Source: Armatimonadota bacterium
GTDB lineage: Bacteria > Armatimonadota > Fimbriimonadia > Fimbriimonadales > Fimbriimonadaceae
Length of the DNA stretch: 9,385 bases
Direction of reading: 5' to 3'
Assembly (NCBI GenBank): GCA_023428805.1
Contig: JAEYWW010000246.1
Coordinates: 1 to 9,385, forward strand
Made by a program: the position numbers and the translations under genes. Under the pieces are notes generated by a model. That model was given only the letters and a program-made list of their open reading frames with translations. It did not search any database and had not been told where the DNA came from. Shown here one piece after another: positions 1-6,843 of the stretch (within the stretch, counting starts at the first letter, position 1; each line of letters opens with the position of its first letter).

Positions 1-956
1 GGTTTTAGTTGCAGGGGACTGTAGAGCAGTGAAAAGTTTTTCCCGTGAGCGTCACAGTTTCCGATCAAGTAATTGAATATCGCCGCATCCAGGAGTGCCC
101 GCAAATCTATGACTGGTCTGCTGCTGATCTCACGGACCAGTTGAAAGCAGTCTGACAATGCTGGACCACCTTCGTTTTGATACTTCCTTTCAGAAATAAT
201 TCCTAATGCCTGGCAGAAATCTTCCTGGTGAAGCCTCTCCACTTTCCCCGTAAATCTTCTCATTTGGGTGACCGGAAGTCGGTCATATCGCTCGATCAAG
301 AGGCACTCAAGTTCCTCAACAAACCGAATATCAACGTGCGCGGCATTAAGCTGGATTTTGGCTGCGAGCATCATGCAGTACGCTTCATTCTGGACAATGC
401 CTTTGTATTCGCGAAGAGCGGGTTTGATGATGTGCGTTGAGGGGGTGCTTCCTAGGGGCAGGAATGCTTTTTCACCCTCCATGCGAACGGCGAGCTTTGG
501 TTGTGCCCCGGCCAAGGAGAGCCGGACCCCCTCCTCTCCAGCCATCAGAGGGCGGAGCGGTATTTCTCGCAGGATTCTAGCAAATAGATCAAGATCGAGT
601 GATCTCTTGCCATCCTCCTGAAATTGCAGATTCTCTCCTGCGCGAGCAAAACTGACTGCTCCAGCACATTCGCCCCCAATATGCTCAAGAAGACCAAAAT
701 CATTCTTGGAACTGATTCCAAGATTCTTGGCAATTTTCTCTCGAGAAGCCTGTTCGGGCAGAATTCCCCCAAAGAACCCCTGACACTCCTTACTGGAATA
801 ACTTTCTTTGCGGAGTGGCAAAGAGTTGGACAATGGCCTTGCCACGCTTGATTGAAGCCATTCAGGTGCATAAGTGAATTCCAGGTCGCCCGTGTCATTC
901 TGGACAAGGGTGCCGCAGATTTGATCATAGAACCAAACAACGAGACTTCGAGCCAT
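1..956 (-). CDS. hipA: HipA-family Ser/Thr kinase toxin (3' end outside window)
   Basis: Toxin of a HipBA type II module. E. coli HipA phosphorylates glutamyl-tRNA synthetase and causes growth arrest and persistence; the target here is not known. The frame is open from the ATG at 956 to the window edge, 318 codons, against 440 residues in E. coli. Landmarks visible in the translation: an APEWL..S.ARPLS.SLPL segment near residues 30-48 of the N-subdomain; SLAGAQPK at 147-154, where Ser147 aligns with the autophosphorylated Ser150 of E. coli; THIIKP at 174-179, with Lys178 as the ATP-binding lysine; an ERYDR motif; and the catalytic loop CDAHGKN at 301-307 with Asp302 and Asn307. The window stops just before the expected metal-binding Asp, so integrity of the C-terminal 120 or so residues cannot be judged. 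The gene follows hipB by 4 bases, with a purine-rich GAAGAAGAG at the end of hipB as probable ribosome binding site. Base composition looks lower in GC than the genes to the right. Family assignment is firm; activity is inferred. Confidence 0.93.
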   Translation of the reverse strand, partial: MARSLVVWFYDQICGTLVQNDTGDLEFTYAPEWLQSSVARPLSNSLPLRKESYSSKECQGFFGGILPEQASREKIAKNLGISSKNDFGLLEHIGGECAGAVSFARAGENLQFQEDGKRSLDLDLFARILREIPLRPLMAGEEGVRLSLAGAQPKLAVRMEGEKAFLPLGSTPSTHIIKPALREYKGIVQNEAYCMMLAAKIQLNAAHVDIRFVEELECLLIERYDRLPVTQMRRFTGKVERLHQEDFCQALGIISERKYQNEGGPALSDCFQLVREISSRPVIDLRALLDAAIFNYLIGNCDAHGKNFSLLYSPLQLK

Positions 957-960
957 GGCT

Positions 961-1176
961 TTACTCTTCTTCGGGGAGCGTGAGGGTCATCCCAATTCCC
1001 AAAGTTCGCAGCACTGTCAGCATCTTGCCAAACTGGCAGGTTGGCTTGCCTTTTTCGAGCTCAATGATGAAGCGCAAGCCAACGCCCGAAGTCAAGGCAA
1101 GATCGCGCTGAGTGACTCGAAGCATTCTTCGAGCACGGCGAATATCGCTGCCCAGCTTCTCAGGGGTGTACTGCAT
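961..1176 (-). CDS. hipB: HipB-like XRE-family antitoxin / repressor
   Basis: Small DNA-binding antitoxin that in this family neutralises HipA by binding it and represses the hipBA promoter. The 71-residue product is mostly one Cro/C1-type helix-turn-helix: the motif runs through TQRDLALTSGVG at about 22-33 into FIIELEKGKPT at 36-46, followed by the VLRTLGIGMTLTLP segment typical of HipB-like regulators. ATG at 1176 was chosen over an in-frame TTG at 1197 because the HTH alignment starts with MQYTPEKLG and the TTG lies inside an inverted repeat that looks like an operator. There is no strong Shine-Dalgarno before 1176. It ends with three Glu residues and is shorter than E. coli HipB (88 residues), apparently lacking that protein's C-terminal tail ending in Trp. 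It lies 4 bases upstream of hipA, and the pair is surely cotranscribed. Confidence 0.9.
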   Translation of the reverse strand: MQYTPEKLGSDIRRARRMLRVTQRDLALTSGVGLRFIIELEKGKPTCQFGKMLTVLRTLGIGMTLTLPEEE

Positions 1177-1357
1177 AATAATCCCGCTCGGGAACAATCA
1201 TACCCCGCACCTCTTCTATTGCCCCCTGATGTTACCGATCGGGAATATGGTCGGGAATATTGCTTGCAGCGCAGCCTTAAAACACCGATCGGGAATGTTG
1301 TTGATTTTATTACTAATCGCAAGAAATTCCCTTCCCAATCCAGCCAAAATCAAATCC
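1177..1357. promoter_or_regulatory. Divergent hipB / oxidoreductase spacer with repeated TCGGGAA operator-like sites
   Basis: This spacer separates two divergently read genes and must hold the hipBA promoter and probably that of the oxidoreductase. TCGGGAA occurs on the plus strand at 1188-1194, 1239-1245, 1251-1257 and 1289-1295. The 13-mer ACCGATCGGGAAT is repeated exactly at 1234-1246 and 1284-1296, and each copy contains the palindrome CCGATCGG. The copy nearest hipB is the inverted repeat TCCCG-CT-CGGGA at 1182-1193, only a few bases before the hipB start. Offsets are 51 bases from the first to the second site, 12 to the third, and 50 from second to fourth. Two inverted half-sites, ATTCCC at 1326-1331 and TTCCC at 1332-1336, follow. 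A TAAAAT hexamer on the minus strand (1309-1304) is a possible -10 for hipB, without a good -35. I infer binding by HipB, because hipBA modules are typically autorepressed through multiple operators. Confidence 0.6.
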
Positions 1358-2485
1358 ATGGCGAAGAAGCTGGGCATTGGCGTCCTCGGGCTGCATGAAG
1401 GGCGGACGGTTTTGGTGGGGTTGGGGCACACGGTGCCGGACAGCGTCTCGCGGAGCCGCCCGCTGCAGCCAGGCGACAAGGGACGCTCCGATCATGCCAT
1501 GGCCGTGGCTGGCTGCGATCTGCGGCAGGAGAAGATCGACGCGGCAAAAGCGGACTGCCCGGACCTCTTCTACACGGCCGATTACGCCGAGATGCTGCGC
1601 CGTCCGGAGGTGGACATCGTCGCGATCTACACGCCCGACGCCCACCACGCCGACCACATCATTCAGGCGTTCGAGGCGGGCAAGCACGTCATCTGCACGA
1701 AGCCCGTGGTGAACTCGTTTGAGGGAGCCAAGGCGATCTTGGAAGCGGGACGACGGACCGGACGCAAGCTGCTTGTCGGGCAGAGCACCCGATTCTTCGA
1801 ACCCTTCCGCCGACAGCGCGCAGCTTATGAGAAGGGTGAGATCGGCGACGTCGAGTTCGTGGACACTCAATACTGCCACCGAATGGATTGGTTCTACGAC
1901 AAGAGTCCGTGGGCGAAGGATACGACCGACTGGGTGTTTCTCGGCATGAGCCACCCCATCGACCTGATCCGTTGGTACATGGGACGAGTCGAGACTGTTC
2001 AGGCCATCGCCAGCCACTCCAAACTCGCCCGCGACTACGGCGTCGTCTCCCCGGACATCTACTCCGCACAATTCCGCACCGCAGACGGCAGAACTGGACG
2101 TGCTTACGGTCATTACGGACTCCGCGAACTCCCGAGCGCAAGAAATGCAATAGAATGTCTGCTCTACGGCTCAGCGGGCACGAGTCTTGCCCGCTACCAC
2201 GACATGCAGTATCTGCACACCGGTCCGGAAGGCGAGGAGATCAAAGAAGACTTCCTCTATGAGAAGCGGGGATACTATTTCAACAATGAGGTGCATGGCA
2301 TGCACTATGGAGAGTTCTCCAACTACGCGGATTTCTTTGCGCGGTCAATCCTGGAAGGATTCGACGCATCTCCGGGCTTGGAGGAAGCCGTGGAAACACT
2401 CTGCCTGATGGAAGCGGTCCGTCTCTCCGCCGCCGAAAACCGCATTGTTCGCATGGACGAACTGCTGGGGCAGGTTGGACTCTAG
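1358..2485 (+). CDS. Gfo/Idh/MocA family NAD(P)-dependent oxidoreductase
   Basis: A 375-residue cytosolic dehydrogenase. The family oxidises or reduces sugars, inositols and related polyols with NAD(P); substrate here is unknown. The N-terminal Rossmann fold runs to about residue 145: the glycine-rich loop GIGVLGLHEG at 6-15, the second strand ending in AVAGCD at 49-54, and the IYTPDAHHADH segment at 90-100. The family's EKP-type motif appears as CTKP, with Lys115 the conserved active-site lysine. The C-terminal domain contains GMSHPIDLIRW at 196-206, where His199 and Asp202 fit the conserved H-x-x-D active-site pattern. ATG at 1358 was chosen because homology begins at MAKKLGIGV; the open frame continues upstream to a GTG at 1112, but that part is antisense to hipB. 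No clear Shine-Dalgarno precedes it. About 43 residues separate the glycine loop from the second strand, more than usual. It is followed 2 bases later by the phosphatase gene. Confidence 0.88.
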   Translation: MAKKLGIGVLGLHEGRTVLVGLGHTVPDSVSRSRPLQPGDKGRSDHAMAVAGCDLRQEKIDAAKADCPDLFYTADYAEMLRRPEVDIVAIYTPDAHHADHIIQAFEAGKHVICTKPVVNSFEGAKAILEAGRRTGRKLLVGQSTRFFEPFRRQRAAYEKGEIGDVEFVDTQYCHRMDWFYDKSPWAKDTTDWVFLGMSHPIDLIRWYMGRVETVQAIASHSKLARDYGVVSPDIYSAQFRTADGRTGRAYGHYGLRELPSARNAIECLLYGSAGTSLARYHDMQYLHTGPEGEEIKEDFLYEKRGYYFNNEVHGMHYGEFSNYADFFARSILEGFDASPGLEEAVETLCLMEAVRLSAAENRIVRMDELLGQVGL

Positions 2486-2487
2486 GG

Positions 2488-3144
2488 ATGCTGTCTCGTC
2501 CGATCCTCTTCGATCTTGACGGCACTCTCACCGACCCCAAACCTGGAATCACACGCAGCATCATCTACGCTCTTGAGCGGATGGGCCATGAATCGCTGTC
2601 TGAGGATGAACTGACTTGGTGCATCGGGCCGCCCATCCAGGAGTCATTCGCAAAGATTCTTGATACGGAAGACCCCGCAGCGCTCTCAAAGGCTGTTGGG
2701 CTCTACCGCGAGCGATTCACCGAGACAGGCTTGTTCGAGAACGAGGTCTATCCACATATCCGTTCGGTTCTGGCGACTCTCCGCGACTTGGGGCACATCC
2801 TCTATGTTGCCACCTCAAAACCAGCTCCATTTGCCGAACGGATTGTCCGGCACTTTGAAATCCACCGCTTCTTCGCGCATGTTTATGGGAGTGAGCTGGA
2901 TGGAACGAGATCGAACAAGGCCGAACTCGTGGCGCACATCCTGCATCAGGAAGGCCTGCGAAGCGGCGTCATGATCGGAGATCGCAGACAGGACATCGAC
3001 GCCGCCCAAAAGAATCAACTTGCTTCGATTGGGGTTCTCTATGGCTATGGGTCACAGCAGGAGCTGACCGATGCCGGGGCAGACGAACTGGCGGCCGATC
3101 CGGCCGATATACTTCTCGCGCTCGCGCGCCTGCCGAGCCAATAA
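2488..3144 (+). CDS. HAD-superfamily phosphatase, phosphoglycolate phosphatase-like
   Basis: A 218-residue cytosolic phosphohydrolase. All four HAD motifs are visible: motif I FDLDGTLTD at 8-16, with nucleophile Asp9 and acid/base Asp11; motif II TSKP at 109-112; motif III Lys144 in SNKAELV; and motif IV GDRRQD at 164-169, with Asp165 and Asp169 for magnesium. The stretch DPKPGITRSIIYALE after motif I and the helical cap between about 20 and 90 fit the Gph / 5'-nucleotidase-like subgroup, whose members act on phosphoglycolate, nucleotides or other small phosphates, so the substrate cannot be named. The ATG at 2488 lies 2 bases after the stop of the oxidoreductase, so translation is probably coupled and the two may act in one pathway. 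It converges on the efflux operon, whose last stop codon is 4 bases away. Confidence 0.88.
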   Translation: MLSRPILFDLDGTLTDPKPGITRSIIYALERMGHESLSEDELTWCIGPPIQESFAKILDTEDPAALSKAVGLYRERFTETGLFENEVYPHIRSVLATLRDLGHILYVATSKPAPFAERIVRHFEIHRFFAHVYGSELDGTRSNKAELVAHILHQEGLRSGVMIGDRRQDIDAAQKNQLASIGVLYGYGSQQELTDAGADELAADPADILLALARLPSQ

Positions 3145-3148
3145 GCCG

Positions 3149-3904
3149 TCAGTGGGCGGCTTCTGCGGCGGCCAATTCTTCCGGCAGCGGCAGCTTGTCG
3201 ATCACTTCCCGGGCATTGATGGGGTTTTCGACGTATTCGTCTGACTTCACCATGCCGTCACGGAAGCGGATGATGCGCTTGCAGTGGAGGGCGATGTCTT
3301 CTTCGTGGGTGACGATGATGATCGTCTTCCCCTGGGAGTTTAGTTCCTGGAACAACGCCATGATCTCCTCGGATGTGCGGGTGTCCAGGTTGCCGGTTGG
3401 TTCGTCGCCCAGGATCATCACGGGATCGTTGACGATCGCCCGGGCGATGGCGACGCGCTGCTGTTGACCGCCGGAGAGTTCGTTGGGCTTGTGGTGAAGC
3501 CGCTGCCCCAGCCCGACTCGCTCCAGCGCCTTGACTGCAAGCTCGTGCCGGTTTTTTCGCCCTGCATACATGAGCGGCAGCTCGACATTCTTGATCGCGG
3601 TGGTGCGGGGGAGCAGGTTGTAGGATTGAAAGACGAAGCCGATGTACTTGTTGCGGATTTCGGCGAGCGCATTGTCGCCCATGCGCGAAACCTCGTTGCC
3701 GTCCAGGTAAAGCTGCCCGCCCGACGGGCGGTCAAGGCAGCCGATCATGTTCATGAACGTGGATTTGCCTGATCCAGACGGGCCCATGATCGCGACGAAT
3801 TCTCCTTCGTGGATTTCCAGATTGACCCCGCGAAGCGCGTGGACGACCATGTCGCCCATGACGTACTTTTTCGCGAGCGCGTTGACTTGGATGACAGTTT
3901 TCAT
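3149..3904 (-). CDS. ABC transporter ATPase, MacB/LolD type
   Basis: Nucleotide-binding subunit that powers the exporter encoded by this operon. The 251 residues carry every functional motif: Walker A GPSGSGKS at 41-48, Q-loop Gln93 in VFQSYNLLP, signature LSGGQ at 143-147 followed by [10 protein letters not shown], Walker B VMILGDEP at 162-169 with catalytic Glu168, and switch His200 in IIVTHE. The highly conserved FQSYNLLP and ATPase length match the LolD/MacB/SalX group (antibiotic, lipoprotein or macrolide exporters). A C-terminal extension of about 25 residues, rich in Glu and Ala, follows the core. Its ATG overlaps the permease stop codon in ATGA (3904-3901), so it is translationally coupled and last in the operon. 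In E. coli MacB this domain is fused to the permease; here it is a separate protein. Confidence 0.94.
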   Translation of the reverse strand: MKTVIQVNALAKKYVMGDMVVHALRGVNLEIHEGEFVAIMGPSGSGKSTFMNMIGCLDRPSGGQLYLDGNEVSRMGDNALAEIRNKYIGFVFQSYNLLPRTTAIKNVELPLMYAGRKNRHELAVKALERVGLGQRLHHKPNELSGGQQQRVAIARAIVNDPVMILGDEPTGNLDTRTSEEIMALFQELNSQGKTIIIVTHEEDIALHCKRIIRFRDGMVKSDEYVENPINAREVIDKLPLPEELAAAEAAH

Positions 3905-5121
3905 TCGTATTTGAGCGCCTCAATAGGCTGGAGACTGCTGGCCCGCATGGCGGGATAGATGCCGAAGAAGAGGCCGACCGAAGCGGCGAAACCGAAGGCG
4001 AGGACGATCGCGGTGGCGGAGATCACGGGCGGGACTTCAAACAATCCGGCCACAAAGCTCGTCGCACCGATGCCAAGGATGATTCCAAACATCCCGCCCA
4101 TCACGCACATCACAACGCTTTCGAGCAGGAACTGGGAGAGGATGCTGCCGCGCTGTGCGCCGATGGCCTTGCGCAGGCCGATCTCGCGGGTGCGTTCGGT
4201 GACGCTGACCAGCATGATGTTCATGATGCCGATGCCGCCGACAAGCAGCGAAACCGAGGCGATTCCCGCCAATAGGAAGCTCAAAAGCCGCGACTGCTCC
4301 TGAATCTGTTCCAGGGTTTCGGCTTGGTTGAAAACTCGGAAAAGCTCCTCACCCGTCGCGCTGCGGCGTGTCTGGGAGAGCACATTTTCAACGTCCGCCT
4401 GCACGATGGGGAGCAGTTCGCTCGAACTCGCCTGCATCGTGATCATGTTGTAGCGGTCCTTGCTGCCCATCAATCGAGCCTGAGCGGTCTTGAGGGGGAT
4501 GTAGACGACTTCATCCGGATTCTGCCAGCCGGTGCCGCCCTTGTAATCCACCACGCCGACCACGGTGAAATTCTTGTTGTTGATCTTGACGGTTGCGCCG
4601 ATGGCGTCGTCAGTGTTGAAAAGCTCCTCGTAGACCGCGTAGCCCAACACGCAGACGGAGTTGATCAACTCCTCGTCTTCATCGGTGTAGAAGCTCCCTT
4701 GAGCCATTTTGCGGGCATTTTCGATGTATTGAATCGAAGGCTCCGCACCGGTGATGTTGGCGCGCATGTTGTTGGAGCCGAACTTGACCGTCGAGCCGCC
4801 CATCCACCTGCCGGAGACGACTCCGGTGATGTTCTTGATGAGCGGGACGTTGTCTTTCAGCTTCTGGACATCTTCGGGCCGCAGCGTGGATTGGTTGTCG
4901 TTTGAGCTTCGTCCACGCTGCCAGTTCGGCATGATCGTGATGCGGTTGGAGCCCATGATTTCGAGCTGTTCGAGGGACTTTTTCTTCGTGCCTTCGCCGA
5001 TGCCGATCATCGCGATGACCGAGCCGACTCCGATCACGACGCCCAGCATGGTGAGCGCGGATCGAAGCTTGTTCGCCATGATCGCGCGGATCGCGCTGCT
5101 GAAGCTGTCCCAACCGCCCAT
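3901..5121 (-). CDS. MacB-type ABC permease (MacB_PCD + FtsX domains)
   Basis: Inner-membrane subunit of a type VII (mechanotransmission) ABC exporter, 406 residues. Four membrane segments are visible: TM1 at about 21-43, then a large periplasmic core domain at about 45-278, and TM2 to TM4 at about 280-306, 333-360 and 366-392. Between TM2 and TM3 is [17 protein letters not shown] at 306-322, the cytoplasmic coupling segment conserved in the FtsX/MacB family. The protein ends PIEALKYE, the usual C-terminus of MacB permeases. ATG at 5121 is preceded by AGGGAA (5134-5129) with a 7-base spacer, a good Shine-Dalgarno that lies inside the adaptor gene's 3' end. The gap to the adaptor stop is 3 bases, and its own stop overlaps the ATPase start. 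Such permeases do not pump through the membrane but drive a periplasmic adaptor and outer-membrane channel; cargo is unknown. Confidence 0.94.
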   Translation of the reverse strand: MGGWDSFSSAIRAIMANKLRSALTMLGVVIGVGSVIAMIGIGEGTKKKSLEQLEIMGSNRITIMPNWQRGRSSNDNQSTLRPEDVQKLKDNVPLIKNITGVVSGRWMGGSTVKFGSNNMRANITGAEPSIQYIENARKMAQGSFYTDEDEELINSVCVLGYAVYEELFNTDDAIGATVKINNKNFTVVGVVDYKGGTGWQNPDEVVYIPLKTAQARLMGSKDRYNMITMQASSSELLPIVQADVENVLSQTRRSATGEELFRVFNQAETLEQIQEQSRLLSFLLAGIASVSLLVGGIGIMNIMLVSVTERTREIGLRKAIGAQRGSILSQFLLESVVMCVMGGMFGIILGIGATSFVAGLFEVPPVISATAIVLAFGFAASVGLFFGIYPAMRASSLQPIEALKYE

Positions 5122-5124
5122 AAG

Positions 5125-6843
5125 CTAGTTCCCTGCGCGCGAGCGGCTCGGTCCGCCGGACCGCTGCGCTCCCAATCCTCCGCCCTGCTCGGCCTGGATC
5201 ATTCGGTTCTGACGATCACGCATTGCCCCGAGGTCAATTTCGGCCACCACGATTTCTTCGCCCGCCTTCAAGCCATCCAAGACTTCCACGCCATCATTGC
5301 CGGACTCGCCAAGCTTCACGGTGCGCTTGACCGGGCTTTTCTCGTCCGCACCTTTGACTAAAACATAGTCAGTGTCGCCTTCCTTTTTCACTGCCTGAGA
5401 GGGGATGACGAGGATGTCCTTCTTTTCAAATTGAAGGAATTCGCAGGTCGCGTTCATGCCCGGTCGGAGCGGCTGCTGCTTGAGCTTGGCCGCGTCCACC
5501 GCATCAATCTTCACTCGGACCTTGATGGATGTGACGGCGCCTTCGGAATCTGCGGCGGGGAAAATGCGCTCAACCTCGCCCGTGAACTGCTCGCCGGGAT
5601 AGGCCTCCACGATGATCAGAACACGCTGTTTTGTCTTGAGCTGGGAGATGTCAGCCTCGTCCACAGAGCACTCGACGAACATGGTCGAAATGTCGCTGAT
5701 CTGAACGATGCTGGTTCCCTCCGAGAACGTGCTGGTTCCCGGGGGGATGATCGTGCCTTCTTCAAGGTACTTCGTCGTCACAACCCCGGCCCGTGGGGCA
5801 AGGACTTTGGTTTCGACAAGCTGGGTCTGGGCATTGTCCATGGCCACGCGGCTGCGCACCGCCTGGGCATCCGCGCTCAGGATGTCAATCTGGCTGGACC
5901 GGACTTGCAGATGGTTGTCCTTGGCCTGTTTGAGGGCGATTTCGGCCTGCTCAACGGCCCGCTTGGCCTCATCGACGGCCCGCTTGGACTGCACATCCTG
6001 GATTGAGTTTGCTTTGGCCTGGTTCAGCGAAGCTTCGGCCTGCTGGACGCGGAACTCCGCCGATTTGATCTCGGCGTCAAGGTCGTCGTCCAGCGTGTCC
6101 TTCGTCACCTGGGCGACTTCGTAGGCTGCTTTTGCTGACTCAAAAGTGGTCTGCGCCTGTTCAACCGCCGTCTTGGCGACGTAGCCAAGCTCAAAAAGCT
6201 CCTTCTGGCGGTTCAAATTGGTCTGCGCCGTCTGCATGTCCACCCGCGCTTTGTTCAAGCCGGTTTCGGCCTGTCTGCGCCGGGTCGGGATGGTGACATT
6301 TTTGAGCTGAATCAGGCTCTGCCGCAGAGTGGCCAGATTCGCCTCGGCATTGCGGATCGCGGACGTGGTGAGTTGGGGCTGAGTTTTGGCGTCGTCCTGA
6401 GCTTTGGTGAGGCGGATGCGGGCCAGATTCAGTGCGACTTCCGCTTCGCGGACATTGTTGGCGGCATTGAGTTCGGCAAGCCGGGCGTTGTTCTTGGCCT
6501 GATCGACACGGGATTGAGCCTGGCTGACATCGGCTTCGGCCTGCTCGAAATTCGCCTGCACGTCACGCGGGTCAATCTCTGCGACAAGCTCGCCTGCGGA
6601 GACCACGGAGCCCTCGTTGACAAGGAGCTTGACGACCTTGCCGCCTGCCTTCGATTTGACATCAACCTGCGTGAGGGGAACAAGGCGGCCGGTGGAGGAA
6701 GTCGAAAGCAGAAGATCACGCTGCTCGACCGGAGCGTAGCGATACTCGATTTCTGAGCCGCCCTGCGTCCCCCGAAACATGAACCAGGCTCCGCCGCCCA
6801 CGACGACGAGAGCCCCCAAGACTCCAAACGCTTTTTTATTCAT
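5125..6843 (-). CDS. MacA-like periplasmic adaptor (membrane fusion protein) with extended coiled coil
   Basis: Periplasmic adaptor joining the MacB-type permease to the TolC-like channel, 572 residues. Layout: an N-terminal membrane anchor at about 5-22 (no lipobox seen); first half of the biotinyl-lipoyl domain at about 55-92 (VDVKSKAGGKVVKLLVNEGS); a coiled-coil hairpin at about 95-345; second lipoyl half at about 346-385 (VLAPRAGVVTTKYLEEG); beta-barrel and membrane-proximal domains to about 540; and a Gly/Ser/Arg-rich tail. NRQKELFELGYVAKTAVEQA at 211-230 resembles the tip motif that docks on TolC. E. coli MacA has 371 residues, and most of the excess here is in the hairpin. ATG at 6843 was chosen over an upstream in-frame start at 6885, since MNKK plus a hydrophobic anchor begins there and the 14 extra residues would lie wholly inside tolC. 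It overlaps the tolC stop by 8 bases (ATGAATAA). Substrate is unknown. Confidence 0.92.
   Translation of the reverse strand: MNKKAFGVLGALVVVGGGAWFMFRGTQGGSEIEYRYAPVEQRDLLLSTSSTGRLVPLTQVDVKSKAGGKVVKLLVNEGSVVSAGELVAEIDPRDVQANFEQAEADVSQAQSRVDQAKNNARLAELNAANNVREAEVALNLARIRLTKAQDDAKTQPQLTTSAIRNAEANLATLRQSLIQLKNVTIPTRRRQAETGLNKARVDMQTAQTNLNRQKELFELGYVAKTAVEQAQTTFESAKAAYEVAQVTKDTLDDDLDAEIKSAEFRVQQAEASLNQAKANSIQDVQSKRAVDEAKRAVEQAEIALKQAKDNHLQVRSSQIDILSADAQAVRSRVAMDNAQTQLVETKVLAPRAGVVTTKYLEEGTIIPPGTSTFSEGTSIVQISDISTMFVECSVDEADISQLKTKQRVLIIVEAYPGEQFTGEVERIFPAADSEGAVTSIKVRVKIDAVDAAKLKQQPLRPGMNATCEFLQFEKKDILVIPSQAVKKEGDTDYVLVKGADEKSPVKRTVKLGESGNDGVEVLDGLKAGEEIVVAEIDLGAMRDRQNRMIQAEQGGGLGAQRSGGPSRSRAGN

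Noticed and set aside
228..621. Two overlapping plus-strand frames opposite hipA.
   Set aside because: Both are antisense shadows with no recognisable domain and no ribosome binding site.
545..940. A 131-codon minus-strand frame inside the hipA region.
   Set aside because: It is out of frame with hipA, whose uninterrupted frame from 956 to 1 shows all expected kinase motifs. No frameshift in hipA needs to be assumed.
1112..1357. Upstream extension of the oxidoreductase frame to a GTG start, adding 82 residues.
   Set aside because: The extension is antisense to hipB and runs through the operator-like repeats. Family homology begins at the ATG at 1358.
1313..2113. A 266-codon open frame antisense to the oxidoreductase gene.
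   Set aside because: It is a shadow of a GC-rich coding strand. The sense frame has clear Gfo/Idh/MocA motifs, and the antisense product matches no family I know.
3145..3160. GCCG...CGGC potential hairpin at the convergent junction.
   Set aside because: The stem is only 4 base pairs, most of it lies in coding sequence, and there is no T-run on either strand, so it is not a supported intrinsic terminator.
5431..6006. A 191-codon plus-strand frame opposite the adaptor gene.
   Set aside because: It is an antisense shadow caused by the Ala/Glu/Gln-rich coiled-coil codons; no family resemblance.
6000..6560. Repeated TCGGCCTGCTC-like segments in the adaptor gene that look like DNA repeats.
   Set aside because: They encode recurring QAEA-type residues of the coiled coil. 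They are irregular in spacing and identity, so they reflect protein heptads and not a CRISPR or tandem DNA repeat.
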